Shown here one piece after another: positions 36,033 through 46,900 of a stretch of DNA of 64,000 nucleotides. Below the pieces are notes generated by a model that was given only the letters and a program-made list of their open reading frames with translations, made no database searches and had not been told where the DNA came from. Origin of the DNA: Tribonema minus (lineage: Eukaryota; Sar; Xanthophyceae; Tribonematales; Tribonemataceae); NCBI GenBank assembly GCA_017506865.1, contig JAFCMP010000544.1, forward strand, positions 248,001 through 312,000, in the 5' to 3' direction. A program made the translations under genes and the position numbers. How positions within the stretch are numbered: the first letter of the stretch is position 1; each line of letters starts with the position of its first letter.

Positions 36033-38297
36033 TCAGGTGTGTGAAGACCGGCCCGTAAGTGCGTCCCTGATCCTGTCAGCGAAGCCTACCACTCCTCCTA
36101 TGGTAGAGTGGAAAGCCTTGGTGTGCATGGTGGCAGGGTGGGGGTGCGTGGGAGAAATGTCCTTAGCAAGGCGCACCTGCAGATACAGCAGCAGGACCAC
36201 GATGTAAGTGCTGTCAAAACACGCTCGTGAGGAAGTGGTGCCATCAAATATGTGGCTCTGTGCTGGGATTGTTTCTGTCTCCTACCTGCAAAAAAATTGC
36301 CTCACCCACCATACAGATTCGCAGGACAGGACAGAGCGGTACACTGTCACCAGCAGGAAATTGACACGTCTGACATCAAACACTTTTGACATAGCCTACA
36401 TGAACCCTCAATTTGCTAGATGCATCTGTAGTCTACTTGAGAGTCTTGGTGTTTGTACTTTTTGTTGATTCTCGCTCAGGGCGCGAAACAGCCCAGATGA
36501 ATGGTATCTAAGCTTGCTGTACGGAATCTGCGTGTCGTGTGACAGGCCATTGTACCACCAGTACCTTTGCGGCGAGGCTCTTGAGGTCCTCTTTGGAGCG
36601 AGCCTCTCTCAGCTTGGGAAACTGTACGCTCTCCTCCTCTGCAGCATGGTCAATGAGTGTCTCCCTCAGATCTTTAACCTGAGCATCAAACCCGGAATCA
36701 GTCACCTCCGTCTGTCGTACATGTGGGCGCAGCAATATTGCAGGTTCGATGTGGTGATGCGCATGTGGTTGCCGGTCACAGACTGTGACAGGGCCATGAT
36801 GGTGATCTCACATGGCCTGCTGCACGCGTGCGCAGGACTATGCATATGAAGCCGCACATGCTGACGATATGCATGCCCTGTAGGCTCAACAGCGGCGAAC
36901 CACCCTGCACCGGCGGCACAGGCTGTAGACAGATGGTCTCCACAGTGACAGTCTACGCAGAAAGCCAGGGTGTCAGCTTTTGAATCGTGGCGACATTGGC
37001 ATCGATACAGGCATGCATTACGGAGCTTCAAGGCCCAGTGTTGCCTTCAACTCACACAAAGATATGCTGCTCAATGTATCACTGAGGTATCACTAGCGCC
37101 TTCGACCATTTCTGCTTTTGAATTGTAGTGGAGATTTGGTTAGTTGCATGTTGACACAGGCTGTAGCTGTTACATGCTAGACAATGACGGCACATGAAAT
37201 GATACGTCCAGCGTCGCCATGCATGCCGCATCACTTAGTGATATTTGGCAAAGTGCTGCACAAAGCTAAAGCCCTGCACCTTGCACGCATGGCTCATGTG
37301 GGTTTAAGTTGCATATATTCTCTCAGGGACTGCTGCCGGCATGGCACATCATGTTGCGCTGAAATGAACCAAACTCAAGTGTACCTTATATAAATTCTCG
37401 CCCAGGGCGCAAAAAAGCCCAGATGGCAAATGTCCATGGACTTGCAACCAGAGTCTACATGTGTCCTTGTGAAAACCTTGAAAGTGTCTCAATGCGCATT
37501 GCCGATCACTTCTGAAACGACATGGCCAAGTGTATTTTAGAAGGTCGTGCACGGACCTTCTCCATGTCAGCCATGATCTCTTCCATGCGCCGGTGCTGTT
37601 TCCTGTCATGGTCCACCTCGTGCCTGCCAACCACGCTCTCCATGGCTGGGTAGACAAAGAGCTCCTCAGCAGCGCTGTGCTTCACGAGTTTGCTGCAGGA
37701 AACAGGCAGGCGTTTATTTCAATGGTTGGTTGATTAGTGATGAGTTGTACAAGGGGGGGGGGGCACATGGACGAGGTTGTAGGAGGGGATCTTGATATGC
37801 CATTTTGCGGCGTCGTTTGAGTGGTCGTTGTTCAGACACACCTACAAACCGACACATGACATGTAGATTCCATACAGCAAGCTTAGATGCCATTCAGATG
37901 GGCCTCCGTGCCTGAGCAAGAATGAATAAATAGTACAAAGCGCTAGCGGTTGCTGATCCAGTATGGCACAACACGTTCAGTGCTACTACTCAGACGGTAG
38001 TGCCCACTGGCAGGGCTGCGGCAGTTCACTGTGTGTCTGTTTACCCGTGTACATACCAATGTTTGTGGATGATTTTTTCAAACCTGGTCCAGCAACTCAC
38101 ATGATGACTTCGTCAGCTAGCGCGCGCTTGGAAGCGGGGTCCCCCGTTTGCATGAGCTTCTCAACCAACTGCTTGGCCTCTGCATGCTCGTGAGCGAGCA
38201 GCTCAGTAACATCCATGCCCTCAGGTGCTTGCTTGCTTATGGTGCTGAGATTGCGCCGGGCGCTGGTAAGCTTGCTGTTGCCAAGCGCTCCTGCCAT
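36033..38297 (-). CDS. Hemerythrin HHE-domain protein, paralogue 1
   Basis: Four-helix-bundle hemerythrin-like domain, expected to bind a di-iron (Fe-O-Fe) centre for O2/NO/redox sensing or iron handling. Exons: 38101-38297, 37557-37692, 36565-36711, 36033-36176; about 207 residues, frame-consistent. Ligand motifs appear in order: LLAHEHAEAKQLV (His), LVKHSAAEELFVYP (HxxxE), VDHDRKQHRRM (His), LIDHAAEEESVQFP (HxxxE). A conserved C-terminus follows: SPTHPHP then VVGFADRIRDAL. The N-terminus (MAGALGNSKLTSARRNLSTI) is basic and Ser/Arg-rich, compatible with an organelle presequence, possibly mitochondrial. An ATG nine codons upstream (38324) is possible. The gene is divergent to its paralogue at 39.1 kb. 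Introns 1-3 each contain a copy of the same dispersed repeat. Confidence 0.9.
36472..36552 (+). repeat. Dispersed repeat, copy B (truncated; HHE1 intron 3)
   Basis: Begins ttctcgctcagggcgcgaaacagcccagatg (read 36469-36499), followed by aagcttgctgtacggaatctgcg, then diverges near tgtgacaggcc. It lies only ~15 bp beyond exon 36565-36711. Confidence 0.65.
37393..37530 (+). repeat. Dispersed repeat, copy C (HHE1 intron 2)
   Basis: ttctcgcccagggcgcaaa, gcccagatgg, cttgcaaccagagtctac, gaaagtgtctcaatgcgcat and cttctgaaacgacatggcc occur in that order. This is the best match to copy A (8.3 kb). It ends about 27 bp short of exon 37557-37692. Confidence 0.75.
37790..37932 (-). repeat. Dispersed repeat, copy E (inverted; HHE1 intron 1)
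   Basis: Direct match to copy D on the plus strand: gatatgccattttgcggcg, gtttgagtggtcgttg, acatgacatgtagattcc, agatgggc and gagcaagaatgaataaa. Opposite orientation to copies A-C. Confidence 0.7.
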
Positions 38298-39117
38298 AGC
38301 ATACGTGTAGCGCAAGTACGTCAAAAAAATTTGCGTGGTATTATTACTTCAAATCATGGGTGTGGTGATGACCTCGGTGTGTCATGTGGCTTTGTACTAT
38401 GAAATAGGTACTGCATGAGATTGGATACAGTTCAGGTCCTGCACACAACTTCAGCAAATCCACAGTACAAAGCAGCTGCAACGCACAAAGCAACTTACAT
38501 TTGTAAGCAGCGCCAAATTCCCGCATTTATCTGTGTTAGTTTGGACCGTGGAGGCCACTGGTGCGACGATTCGAAGTCTTGCTGAAACAATGTTCGAAGT
38601 CTTGCTGAAAGAATGTGCGATTTGCAAGCCACCAGCATTTGGTACACCAGACGAAAAACCTGCAGCTGAAGCGTGAGTAAAGGCGTTTGCTATAAAAAGA
38701 CTTGCCTGCAGCACTGTGGCGGGCATTGACACCGGTGCTGAAGCAAGAACACGCCATGAGAGGATGGCATTCTGCAAATGCTCTGAGGCCGTGAGAGGAG
38801 CAGAGTGACGGCCTGATGGCAGACGCTTGGGCCAGGCGCAAAGTCGCGACAGCACGGGTACTGAACATGCTTGAGATAGCCACAGCTGCGCAGGTTTGTG
38901 CTCGCGTTGAGGCACCGCGGGTGACTCGCCCAGGTGAAGTTGACGTGTCCAGAACGAGAAGCAAGGAGCGGAGCGAGTGCTGGATACATCAACTGACACC
39001 ATCGGTGACTGCAGTCAACAGGTCAGACGTGCTATCAGCCCGTACTCAGACCATTTTTGGCGCGCTGATGTGCTCCTGATGTTGGTGTTCGTTGTGTCCT
39101 CCCAAGACCAGAACAAC
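38298..39117. promoter_or_regulatory. Divergent intergenic region of the two hemerythrin genes
   Basis: About 820 bp separate the start codons of the two head-to-head paralogues. A near-perfect 24-bp direct repeat ttcgaagtcttgctgaaa occurs at about 38570 and 38594. No core promoter element is recognisable. Each gene may also have a non-coding or upstream exon here. Confidence 0.45.
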
Positions 39118-41928
39118 ATGGCCGTCAACATCATGCACGGCAAACACCCCGATCTGGATGTCGTCGATGTGCTCATGGAAGACCACAGAGAGGCGCTTCG
39201 CACTCTCAGGGAGGCTATGGCTGCAACTTCAGTAGACAGGTGAATTTGCCTCGAACGAAAGTCGGGTATACCGGTACAGGCCATGTTTGTTGATAACATT
39301 GTTGTGTAATGTGAGTTGACACGTGCTCCCTGGGTGTCCACGCGCATGCTGCTGCATAAGTGAGATGTGCTTGCGCCTGGTATTGCCTGCTGAGCAATAA
39401 ATCTCACTTAAATTTTAGTGCAGGATACCTGATTCCTGTTTTCAAGCAGCCATGTACACTTTGCAACTGCTCACATCAGTCAAGCGCCACGTTGGACCCC
39501 ACGTGCCACTTACTGTCAACGATTTCTCTACCATTTCAGGCGGCGCCAGCTGACGCAGAAGTATGTGGCAGATTTTGGTGACGCATATCGTCGCCGAGGA
39601 AACTCATGTGTACCCCTTCATCAAGAAGACGCTGCCCGAAGGCCATCAAAACGTTGAGGTACGATAATGGCGCGCCCATGGTTGCTTCACTTCCATGTGG
39701 TTTGACTCCTTTGTAAGCGTCTGATTACAATGACAGCGTGCAATTTTGTGTCAGGCCCCGTGTATATATCGCCTATGATTGAGCTCTATGTGTCGACACC
39801 CGGCAGCTCCTTTATCCGTAGCCGCATCGGCAAAAATGCACATGAAATACTCCGATGCATCATTCAGAATTTCTTCATTGATGGACATGACCGTGCCCCT
39901 GGATTGATGAGTCACTGTTGCTGACCATTGTGCATAACTTATTTGTTCTATCAAAACATGTGCTGATATAGGTGACCTCCAAAACCCTGCATGAGGGCCA
40001 GATTTCTTGAAGTCTACGGTTTGCACAGTAGTAAAGTGCAAGCAACACAAAAGTTCTTGAGTAGTAAAACCCAAGAAGTGCTTGCCGCTGCCGCTTCATT
40101 GTCCTTGCTTGATGCTTTGTGTGCAGGAGGACCTGAGGGACCACAGAAAAATTGAAGACATCCTGGCCCGAGTTGAGCAGGTGCACGTGCCAACAGTTGA
40201 AACGTAGAATCTGACTCAGTAGCAATGTACTTCGAAGCATGCAGGTACATGCGCGTGGGCTCCATGTACTTTGGAGTCGTGTCATTGATGCCAAGCTGGT
40301 GTCAAACGTGACAGCACCATGAACATTGATGCTCAAGGTACCAATCATGTACTGTTGGTATTGCATGTAAAGTTCAGCGCGGCCTTGTGGGATGCTCAGG
40401 TTGGCACACGCAATTTCATTGTGGTGCTTGCAGATACTTCACAATCTACAGTTTTTGCAAGGTGGTGTGGGCAGTGAACCTTGTTGAGTCCAATCAAATC
40501 AAACGCAGCGCAAAAGCGTCAGTCTATCACGCCGAAGCTGCTGAAGGCCCTACCTACTCTACTGTTCAGGAAGTTGAAGCGTGACACTGCACAATTGTGC
40601 TTTGCCTGCCTGTGCCGTCTCACTGGGGCTCGCATCACGAGTAGAGGGCGCTCTGACACAGCAAAGCGGTATCACCAGAGTATGGTGTGATGCGTGTGGT
40701 ATTTGTCTGTATCCAACACAACAGCAGACTGATGGTGCTGCCGGTATATTCACTATTAGAAAATGGTAGATCACTGCATGATGCATTAGAGTGCAATTCT
40801 TGACCAAGCAACACAATGCAGCCCCACAATTTGTGCATGTTCAGTGCAGTCCCACACCACAAAATCTGGTGCATGGTGCTGTACACGCAATTTATGAACC
40901 CATTGCTACCGCAGCGCAAACTGGCACAGGATACAGAATTGGCGCACAGCATTCGGTACGAGTGGTTTTAGCAGCAGCCAGCAACCATGGTAGCAGCTCA
41001 CACCAACGCATCCAATGTTTGACTGCGTCTGCCATTAGGGGCAGATTACCGTTACGCATGTTGGCGCAATCTGCCATGCAGCGAGTCTACATTTTCATAC
41101 CACTTGCGCGACGCGCCAGTGCTCTGACATAATTAGATCTTACAGCACCAACCTTCTCCCTATTCCCAGAAGCTGCGTGCAGCAGAGTTCGACTCATTGC
41201 GTTTGCCGGACATTACACGCAGGCGGATCCGTGCTCTAACGACTACATCAAAGTGGCCAAGGAACTGGAAGGGAGTGTGGAGGATCACGTCAAGTTCGAG
41301 GAGCAGCTGCAGTTCCCACAGCTGCGCCAGCTGGCTGCGCGCGAACAACTGGTGGATCTTGCCGGTCAGGTCAGATGATGTGCATGTCATTTGCACGCGA
41401 CTGCCTCGGTACAGAAGCACCGGTGATGATGAGGTTTGTTGCATTTTGCGACATTTTCGGCACCTCCCAAAGCGCGTGACGAACACGTGGTCATCTCGCA
41501 AATCGCGCGGCGAACATGGGATTTGTTGAGCACCTGCTGCTCCTCCCAGTGAACGAATCTATGCGCAGTTCCGGCAGTCAAGACAATATTGTGATATCCA
41601 TTACCGCTGACATGGGACCGCCCGTGCATCCTTGCCTTAAGCAGCGTTGTAAAAAGTTTCTGCGGTGCGCTGGTACCACGAAGTTGTGTGCCATCACAGC
41701 AAAGCACTATGCTGCATAGCACATGTCACCGTGACTTTCCAATGACTTTTGAGATGCACACGAACACGCGTGCATCCAACTCCTGCGCAGGTCATGAAGG
41801 TGAAAACGACAGCCCCAACGCACCCCCATCCCAGAGCGCCTCACGATGCCGCCTCCCTAAAGCTGGTGGGGCCTGCCATGGGCCTTGCTGACAGGCTGCG
41901 CGATACGCTCAGGGCAAGCACCAGCTGA
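39118..41928 (+). CDS. Hemerythrin HHE-domain protein, paralogue 2
   Basis: Paralogue of the minus-strand gene at 36.0-38.3 kb with the same fold and predicted di-iron site. Exons: 39118-39239, 39559-39658, 40127-40180, 41223-41369, 41791-41928; about 186 residues, all phases consistent. Ligand motifs: LMEDHREALRTL (His), LVTHIVAEETHVYP (HxxxE), LRDHRKIEDIL (His), VEDHVKFEEQLQFP (HxxxE), then the shared C-terminus APTHPHP and MGLADRLRDTL. Exon 4 is 147 nt, exactly as in the paralogue. The second paralogue exon corresponds here to two exons, split by an extra intron (39659-40126). The start is MAVNIMHG; an in-frame ATG at 39079 would add 13 residues. No presequence like that of paralogue 1 is evident, so the cellular site may differ. 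Confidence 0.9.
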
Positions 41929-42010
41929 ACCAGCGGTGCGCTGGTGGCAGCTCCCTGAATTTGCGGTGATCAGAAATGCCAGCACATCATGCGCGCATGC
42001 ACATGCATGT

Positions 42011-42215
42011 TTGATATGGAACAGATGAAGCACAGCTTGTATGGCAGGCCAGATTGGAGATGCACAACACTACCGCGTGCTCGCGTTCAAGAGGCTTCCG
42101 GGTAACCCAAGCACATGGCGCTATTGATATGTAACAGATGAAGCACAGCTTCTCTTGCAGGCCCAACTGGAGATGCGTGACACTGCTGCGTGCTCGCGTC
42201 GAGAGGCTTCCGACC
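42011..42215. repeat. Tandem duplication, period ~113 bp
   Basis: ttgatatggaacagatgaag...ctcgcgttcaagaggcttcc (42011-42102) recurs at 42124-42213 with scattered substitutions. Shared blocks: aacagatgaagcacagctt, tggagatgc, gcgtgctcgcgt and gaggcttcc. Confidence 0.8.
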
Positions 42216-42853
42216 GCGCTCAATACCGATGCGGCGCATGCGTGTATACGAAACTGCTGATGAAGCTTGCATCGAAGTAGTGGGATATACATTGCTGGAA
42301 GCAGCTGGGACACCGTTGCTAGCACCGGCGTGTATGGAAAGACGGCAACCAAAGCGCCGGCAGATATGTATTGCTGGCACATGAATGGCGGTGGCATGCA
42401 ATCTGCTACTCTGTGAAAATACCTTCTGTACATGCAACATGACCGCAGGCACAGGGTATGCCATTATATGAATCACAGCAATACGTGCAGGTGTACATGT
42501 ACATGGCGTTTCAATGTGCAAAAATGAATGACATCAACACCATGTCATGCAACACGTATGCCAAATGGCATCTTGCGTACATCTGCAAAATGCATGACCT
42601 TGCGCTTGTTGTTATTGCGCTTCATTGCAATGCCAACCGTGTCATCGACTGGGAAGCCCCATGCAATCCTGATTTACGCCAAAGTATATGCACGTGCGTC
42701 AAGGCAACAGTGTATGACAAGTACTTTAGAGGTTTCTTCCAATGTGAAGATTGGCGCTTGCTTGCAACAATATGGGCTGCGCCCATGATGTGGGGGCTTG
42801 GGCACTGGCACACAGGCCTAAATTATACATGTGATTTTATAAGGTAATTGCTG

Positions 42854-42925
42854 GACTGACTAGTATAGTTGCTCTGGCTCCATGTTCTGAGACTCAGGTG
42901 GTCGGTTCGAATCTCACGCTGGTCA
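42854..42925 (+). repeat. tRNA-like relic / possible SINE head
   Basis: A box-B-like T arm (gtcggttcgaatctcac, 42901-42917) sits at the right distance from a box-A-like segment (tagtatagttgctctgg, 42861-42877). The ends gactgac and gctggtc can form a partial acceptor stem. The anticodon arm does not pair and one T-stem pair is a C-C mismatch, so this is not a functional tRNA. A tRNA-derived SINE or decayed tRNA is more likely. No poly(A) tail or target-site duplication was recognised. Confidence 0.35.
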
Positions 42926-43920
42926 GAGGACTTTACAATCACCCCAACGCCTTGGTGTTGGTCGCCAGTTGTAGAGTAATTCAGAACAATCACGAGCGGT
43001 CAACGCCAGAGTGTGATTGTATTTTGCGCACGTTGCGCACCGCAGGTGTGGTGTGCCACCACTGCTCATTCCAAGAGCGCCAACCTGCGGTCGAAACTGT
43101 ATGTTGTGGCTTGCCTGTTGTATGATGACACAATGTTGGATGCGGGTTTAGCCTACAGTAGGCTAGCACTGGGGGCGTCTTGCAGGTGTTGCTGTCAGCA
43201 GGTATTTACCATGCATTCGTCCTCAGTTGAGGAGATTCGGTACAATGTTGCAATTTGGCAAGGTTGAAATTTGGCAAGCGGCGCAGCATGGCGGCCTTTG
43301 TCCCCCCCCCCCCCCCCCCCCAAGTGCGGCAGCATGTGTCATCACAACCGCTGGCCCCTTCCCAATCTGCCAAGTATAGCACAGCTCAAGTAGTGGCATA
43401 CAGTAGCATTATCACGTCAGCCAGCTGGCCTCTCTTGAAGTCATTGTCATGCAGAAGTGCTGACAGGAAACTGGTGAACGTTTGACGCTGTCATGCAACA
43501 AAACAAACGATTGCGACTGTACATTGCAGCACGACAAGTTGTCAAATCTGTCATGACAGACAGCAGCACATGTCAACAACTTGCAATTTGCCGACATGGA
43601 AAAAGGAAGGGGGCCTTGTATCAATTGATGACGTATCACAACCATTGTACACAGTACTGTCATCCTGCAGACCCCCCCCCACACACGTACATGCTGCAGC
43701 ATTGTGCCCACTGCAGCGCCTGTGAGCCTGAACTCGGCCACTGATAGCCGTTCACAATGTGGTCATGCTGAAATGCTGTCGCACAACTTTCGCATTGTGG
43801 CGAGCGAAGTCATGCCCCTCTGTATGACACCGGTTGCTGCATCCCCTACACCTGTCAGCCTGTCCTCTCAAAAACCGCATCTGTACACTCCAGATGTCTG
43901 TTGGATGCAGTGCCCAGAAC

Positions 43921-46900
43921 TCAGTTGCGGTCCTCCTGCTCTGTGAAGCGCTCTTGAAACGACTGTTGAAGGTCGGATGCGCTCTTGAGCTTGAGGTTGC
44001 CAGCATCGTCTGCAGGGGTCTTCACACTGCACACGCAGAGGGGCAAGCAATGACACAGAGACTGGGTCAATCAAATCAGTAACAGTGTTAGGTAGTAGCT
44101 CAGCGTTGCGCTAGCTAACGCCGCACTGCTGTGCTTGTCACACGGCGCGCATGAAGGACGATTTCACAACTTACTTGGCTGGCGTGAAGTTGATGATTCG
44201 GTGATAAAACAAAGGCTGGTCAAGAGGCTGGCAGAGTCATACAGGACATTTACAATTTCCCCGCAACGCACAAAGGTCAACATGTGAAACGCGTCTTTAC
44301 AACAACTTCTGATGAGGCTGGCGGAGTTGCACCAGAATGATCGACGTGACCGCCCAATGACACGGTGATGTCAGAACCGTGATGTGACCGGTGAATAACC
44401 AACTGTAACGCGGCAGTGTCTTGCGCGGTGACAGACCCACCCCCTCAAAGCCGTCATTAAGGACAGCACTCCAATATGCAGCCCCCCCTAGGACGCGCCA
44501 ATCAAGAAAGCCATGATAACCAGCTCTCAGTCTCCGCAGCACTTGTCTGCCATTTATACCTTTCCTGATCTCTTTCAATGACGAGAGCTTCTTGTGCGGT
44601 GGGAAAGCAAAGCAGGAAATGCACCAGACGCATTATACTGCGCATCAATTGAGTATGCAGTTGCAGGCCAAACTGCACCTGGTCCAAAACTGAGCATAGC
44701 GTAGTGCTGCAGCACACAAAGACGGACTGCTTACCGGTCCTTGTCGCCCTGCTTGTTGAGCCAGTTCACCAGCTCGCCCTTCTGCACTACCAGCCTGCGG
44801 CCGATGCAGCAAAGCAGACATGCAGTGTTAATGATAGCTGTGAGTTCTCTTTGGTCATTGCGCGTATGGCCATGGGCTAATATATACCGTTCGAAGTGTG
44901 TGTGTGCGTGTGTGTCCACGAGCGCACTGCAGCTGGACAGCGTCCAAAATGCTGACGGTGCAGAGAGTTGTACTATGTATGTACTGCCGTGAACCAGTTG
45001 GTGTGTGGTCTGGAGAGTATTGCATTACAATTCATGTTGTGTCGGCATGACAGTAAGCATTCACTCTTCTTGCACAAGCTGCACATATTCGTTGATTGGT
45101 GACTGCTTCTCGCGCTCTGGTATCTGCTGTGCAAAACGCTGAACTTCTGTTGAATGCAGCCGGTGCAGACTCCAAGAACTTTGCAGGTGCATCACCACAT
45201 TTCAGAATTGAAGGTGGACCAGATTGCCAACACGTGAATGTGCAGCCCTGCTCAGGAGCGCTCATCAGCCTGAACACCATCATCCCACGCAGCCTTACAC
45301 TCCGCACTCCCTAGAGCCTTGTCATCGTCAACGCTGCACCCTTTACGCCTGCTGCTTGCAACTACAGCCGATAGCATTGGTTGCACATATGCTGCCATCA
45401 TGCCTGTCAACCTGGGCCAGACAACGCTGCAGAAGCCTATCGTGGCGCTTTTGTTCAATGCGCAGTTGTCGTACCTGCCAGCGTTGCCAGGGGTGAACTG
45501 CGCCCTCAGCGGAGGGTCTTGCTCCTCGAGAAGCATGGCTTGTACGGTGGGCCGCACTGTTGGCTTGAAAGCCAGCTTGCTGTGTCTGCCGATGCCTGCG
45601 CCAACGAGATGGTGATGCGGCATTGCATCATGATGTCAGCGTTGCCTGCCATGCATCAACGCGGGCCATTGGTGCTAATTTGAGGGCACGAGGCTATGCG
45701 TCCGCAATTGGTGTCTGACAGCAACAACGACCTTCTGTAAATTAGTGCACAATGGCGCGAATGAAGCACAGCTTTGAGCACAGTCACGGAGCCCGCGACA
45801 CTACTCTTGGAGTAAGCAGTGCGCACAATGATTTGCGGCCTTTCTTCGGTGAAGATGTGAGTGGTTGCACATGTACACACGTACATACTCGAGGCGAAGC
45901 GCTGCTCTCATGGTCGTACATGAGAGCATGCATTTGACGCCCATGCGCCGGGCAACAGGTGTTCGTTAAACTCTTTCAGTTGAGTGCGACTGACGCAACA
46001 TCACGGGTCTCTGGTCTCTGGTCACAGCAGGGCACCTGCTGAGGAGGGAAACACTTGCCTTCTTCGCGAGGCAACAGAGCCCCGCAGCAGTGGACTATCT
46101 GCCAAAAAGAGAAGGCTCTCACCGGTGATGATGGTGAAGTCATTGACAACGCTGACGTCCTGCCCCGTTGACTGATACTTCCGCCGCAGGTGCTGCAGAC
46201 CGCTGCGCACGGCCGCCTGCATCAGACATCAAAACGCAAAGAAAAATATATGTGTTAGCTGCTTATTACCACTGAAGCTTGAAATGTAAGCATACGTGAG
46301 AGCTGCTTACCATTCTGAAGCTTGAAATGCAAGCATGCGTGAGAGCTGCTTAGTCTACCACTCTAAGCTTGACATGCAAGTAAATTCTCATTGCGCCATT
46401 AAAGTTTGCATCACAACTCATGTTGCTCCCTGCATAATTTAGTGTGTAATGCAGGCACGGTTTGAATATGACATTACTCAATGCACGTGAAGCAAGGGAC
46501 ACATCAATCATACCGCAGACAGGAACATGGAGCATTGTTCCTGAACACGCATTTGGCGCTGCGTGCCACTGACCTTGGCAACAGCCAGTGAGTATCCGTG
46601 CAAGTCCACAGTTTTCCCTGTAGAGGGGTCCAGAGAGCCATTGGCTGCGCCAGGGCCCACCGCCACCGCTTGGTCAAACACGTATACCTGTTGCGGCAGT
46701 ATAGTAAGAGGACGCAAGGATTACCGCACCATGACTGCATCAGATGACTTGATACTAATATGCCCGTGTTGCGCGGCACAGTGCCTGCAGTGTGGCTCCT
46801 GCATGACGCAATCATCATGAGTATGGCTGAGGGCTTGCTCAATCTAAGACTGTCAACCAACTACTTCTATGTAGCAGCCTGCCCCCTTCACAGCACGTGA

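Larger units (their letters stand above)
41929..43920. other. Intergenic region between HHE2 and the PPR-SMR 3' end
   Basis: The two genes converge here. Contents: a 113-bp tandem duplication (42.0-42.2 kb), a tRNA-like relic (42.85 kb) and a poly-C run (about 43303-43321). ORFs of up to 148 codons lack similarity or splice support. Confidence 0.55.

Noticed and set aside
42458..42847. Plus-strand ORF of 129 codons next to the tRNA-like relic
   Set aside because: No motif, no splice context, AT-leaning random composition.
42854..42925. Functional tRNA gene
   Set aside because: Anticodon stem does not pair and the T stem has a mismatch; kept only as a tRNA-like relic.
45656..45886. Possible Smr-domain exon on the minus strand (TAYSKSSVAGSVTVLKAVL)
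   Set aside because: No good acceptor. The exon at 45595-45475 (GIGRHSKLAFKP) fits the Smr consensus and both neighbouring phases exactly.
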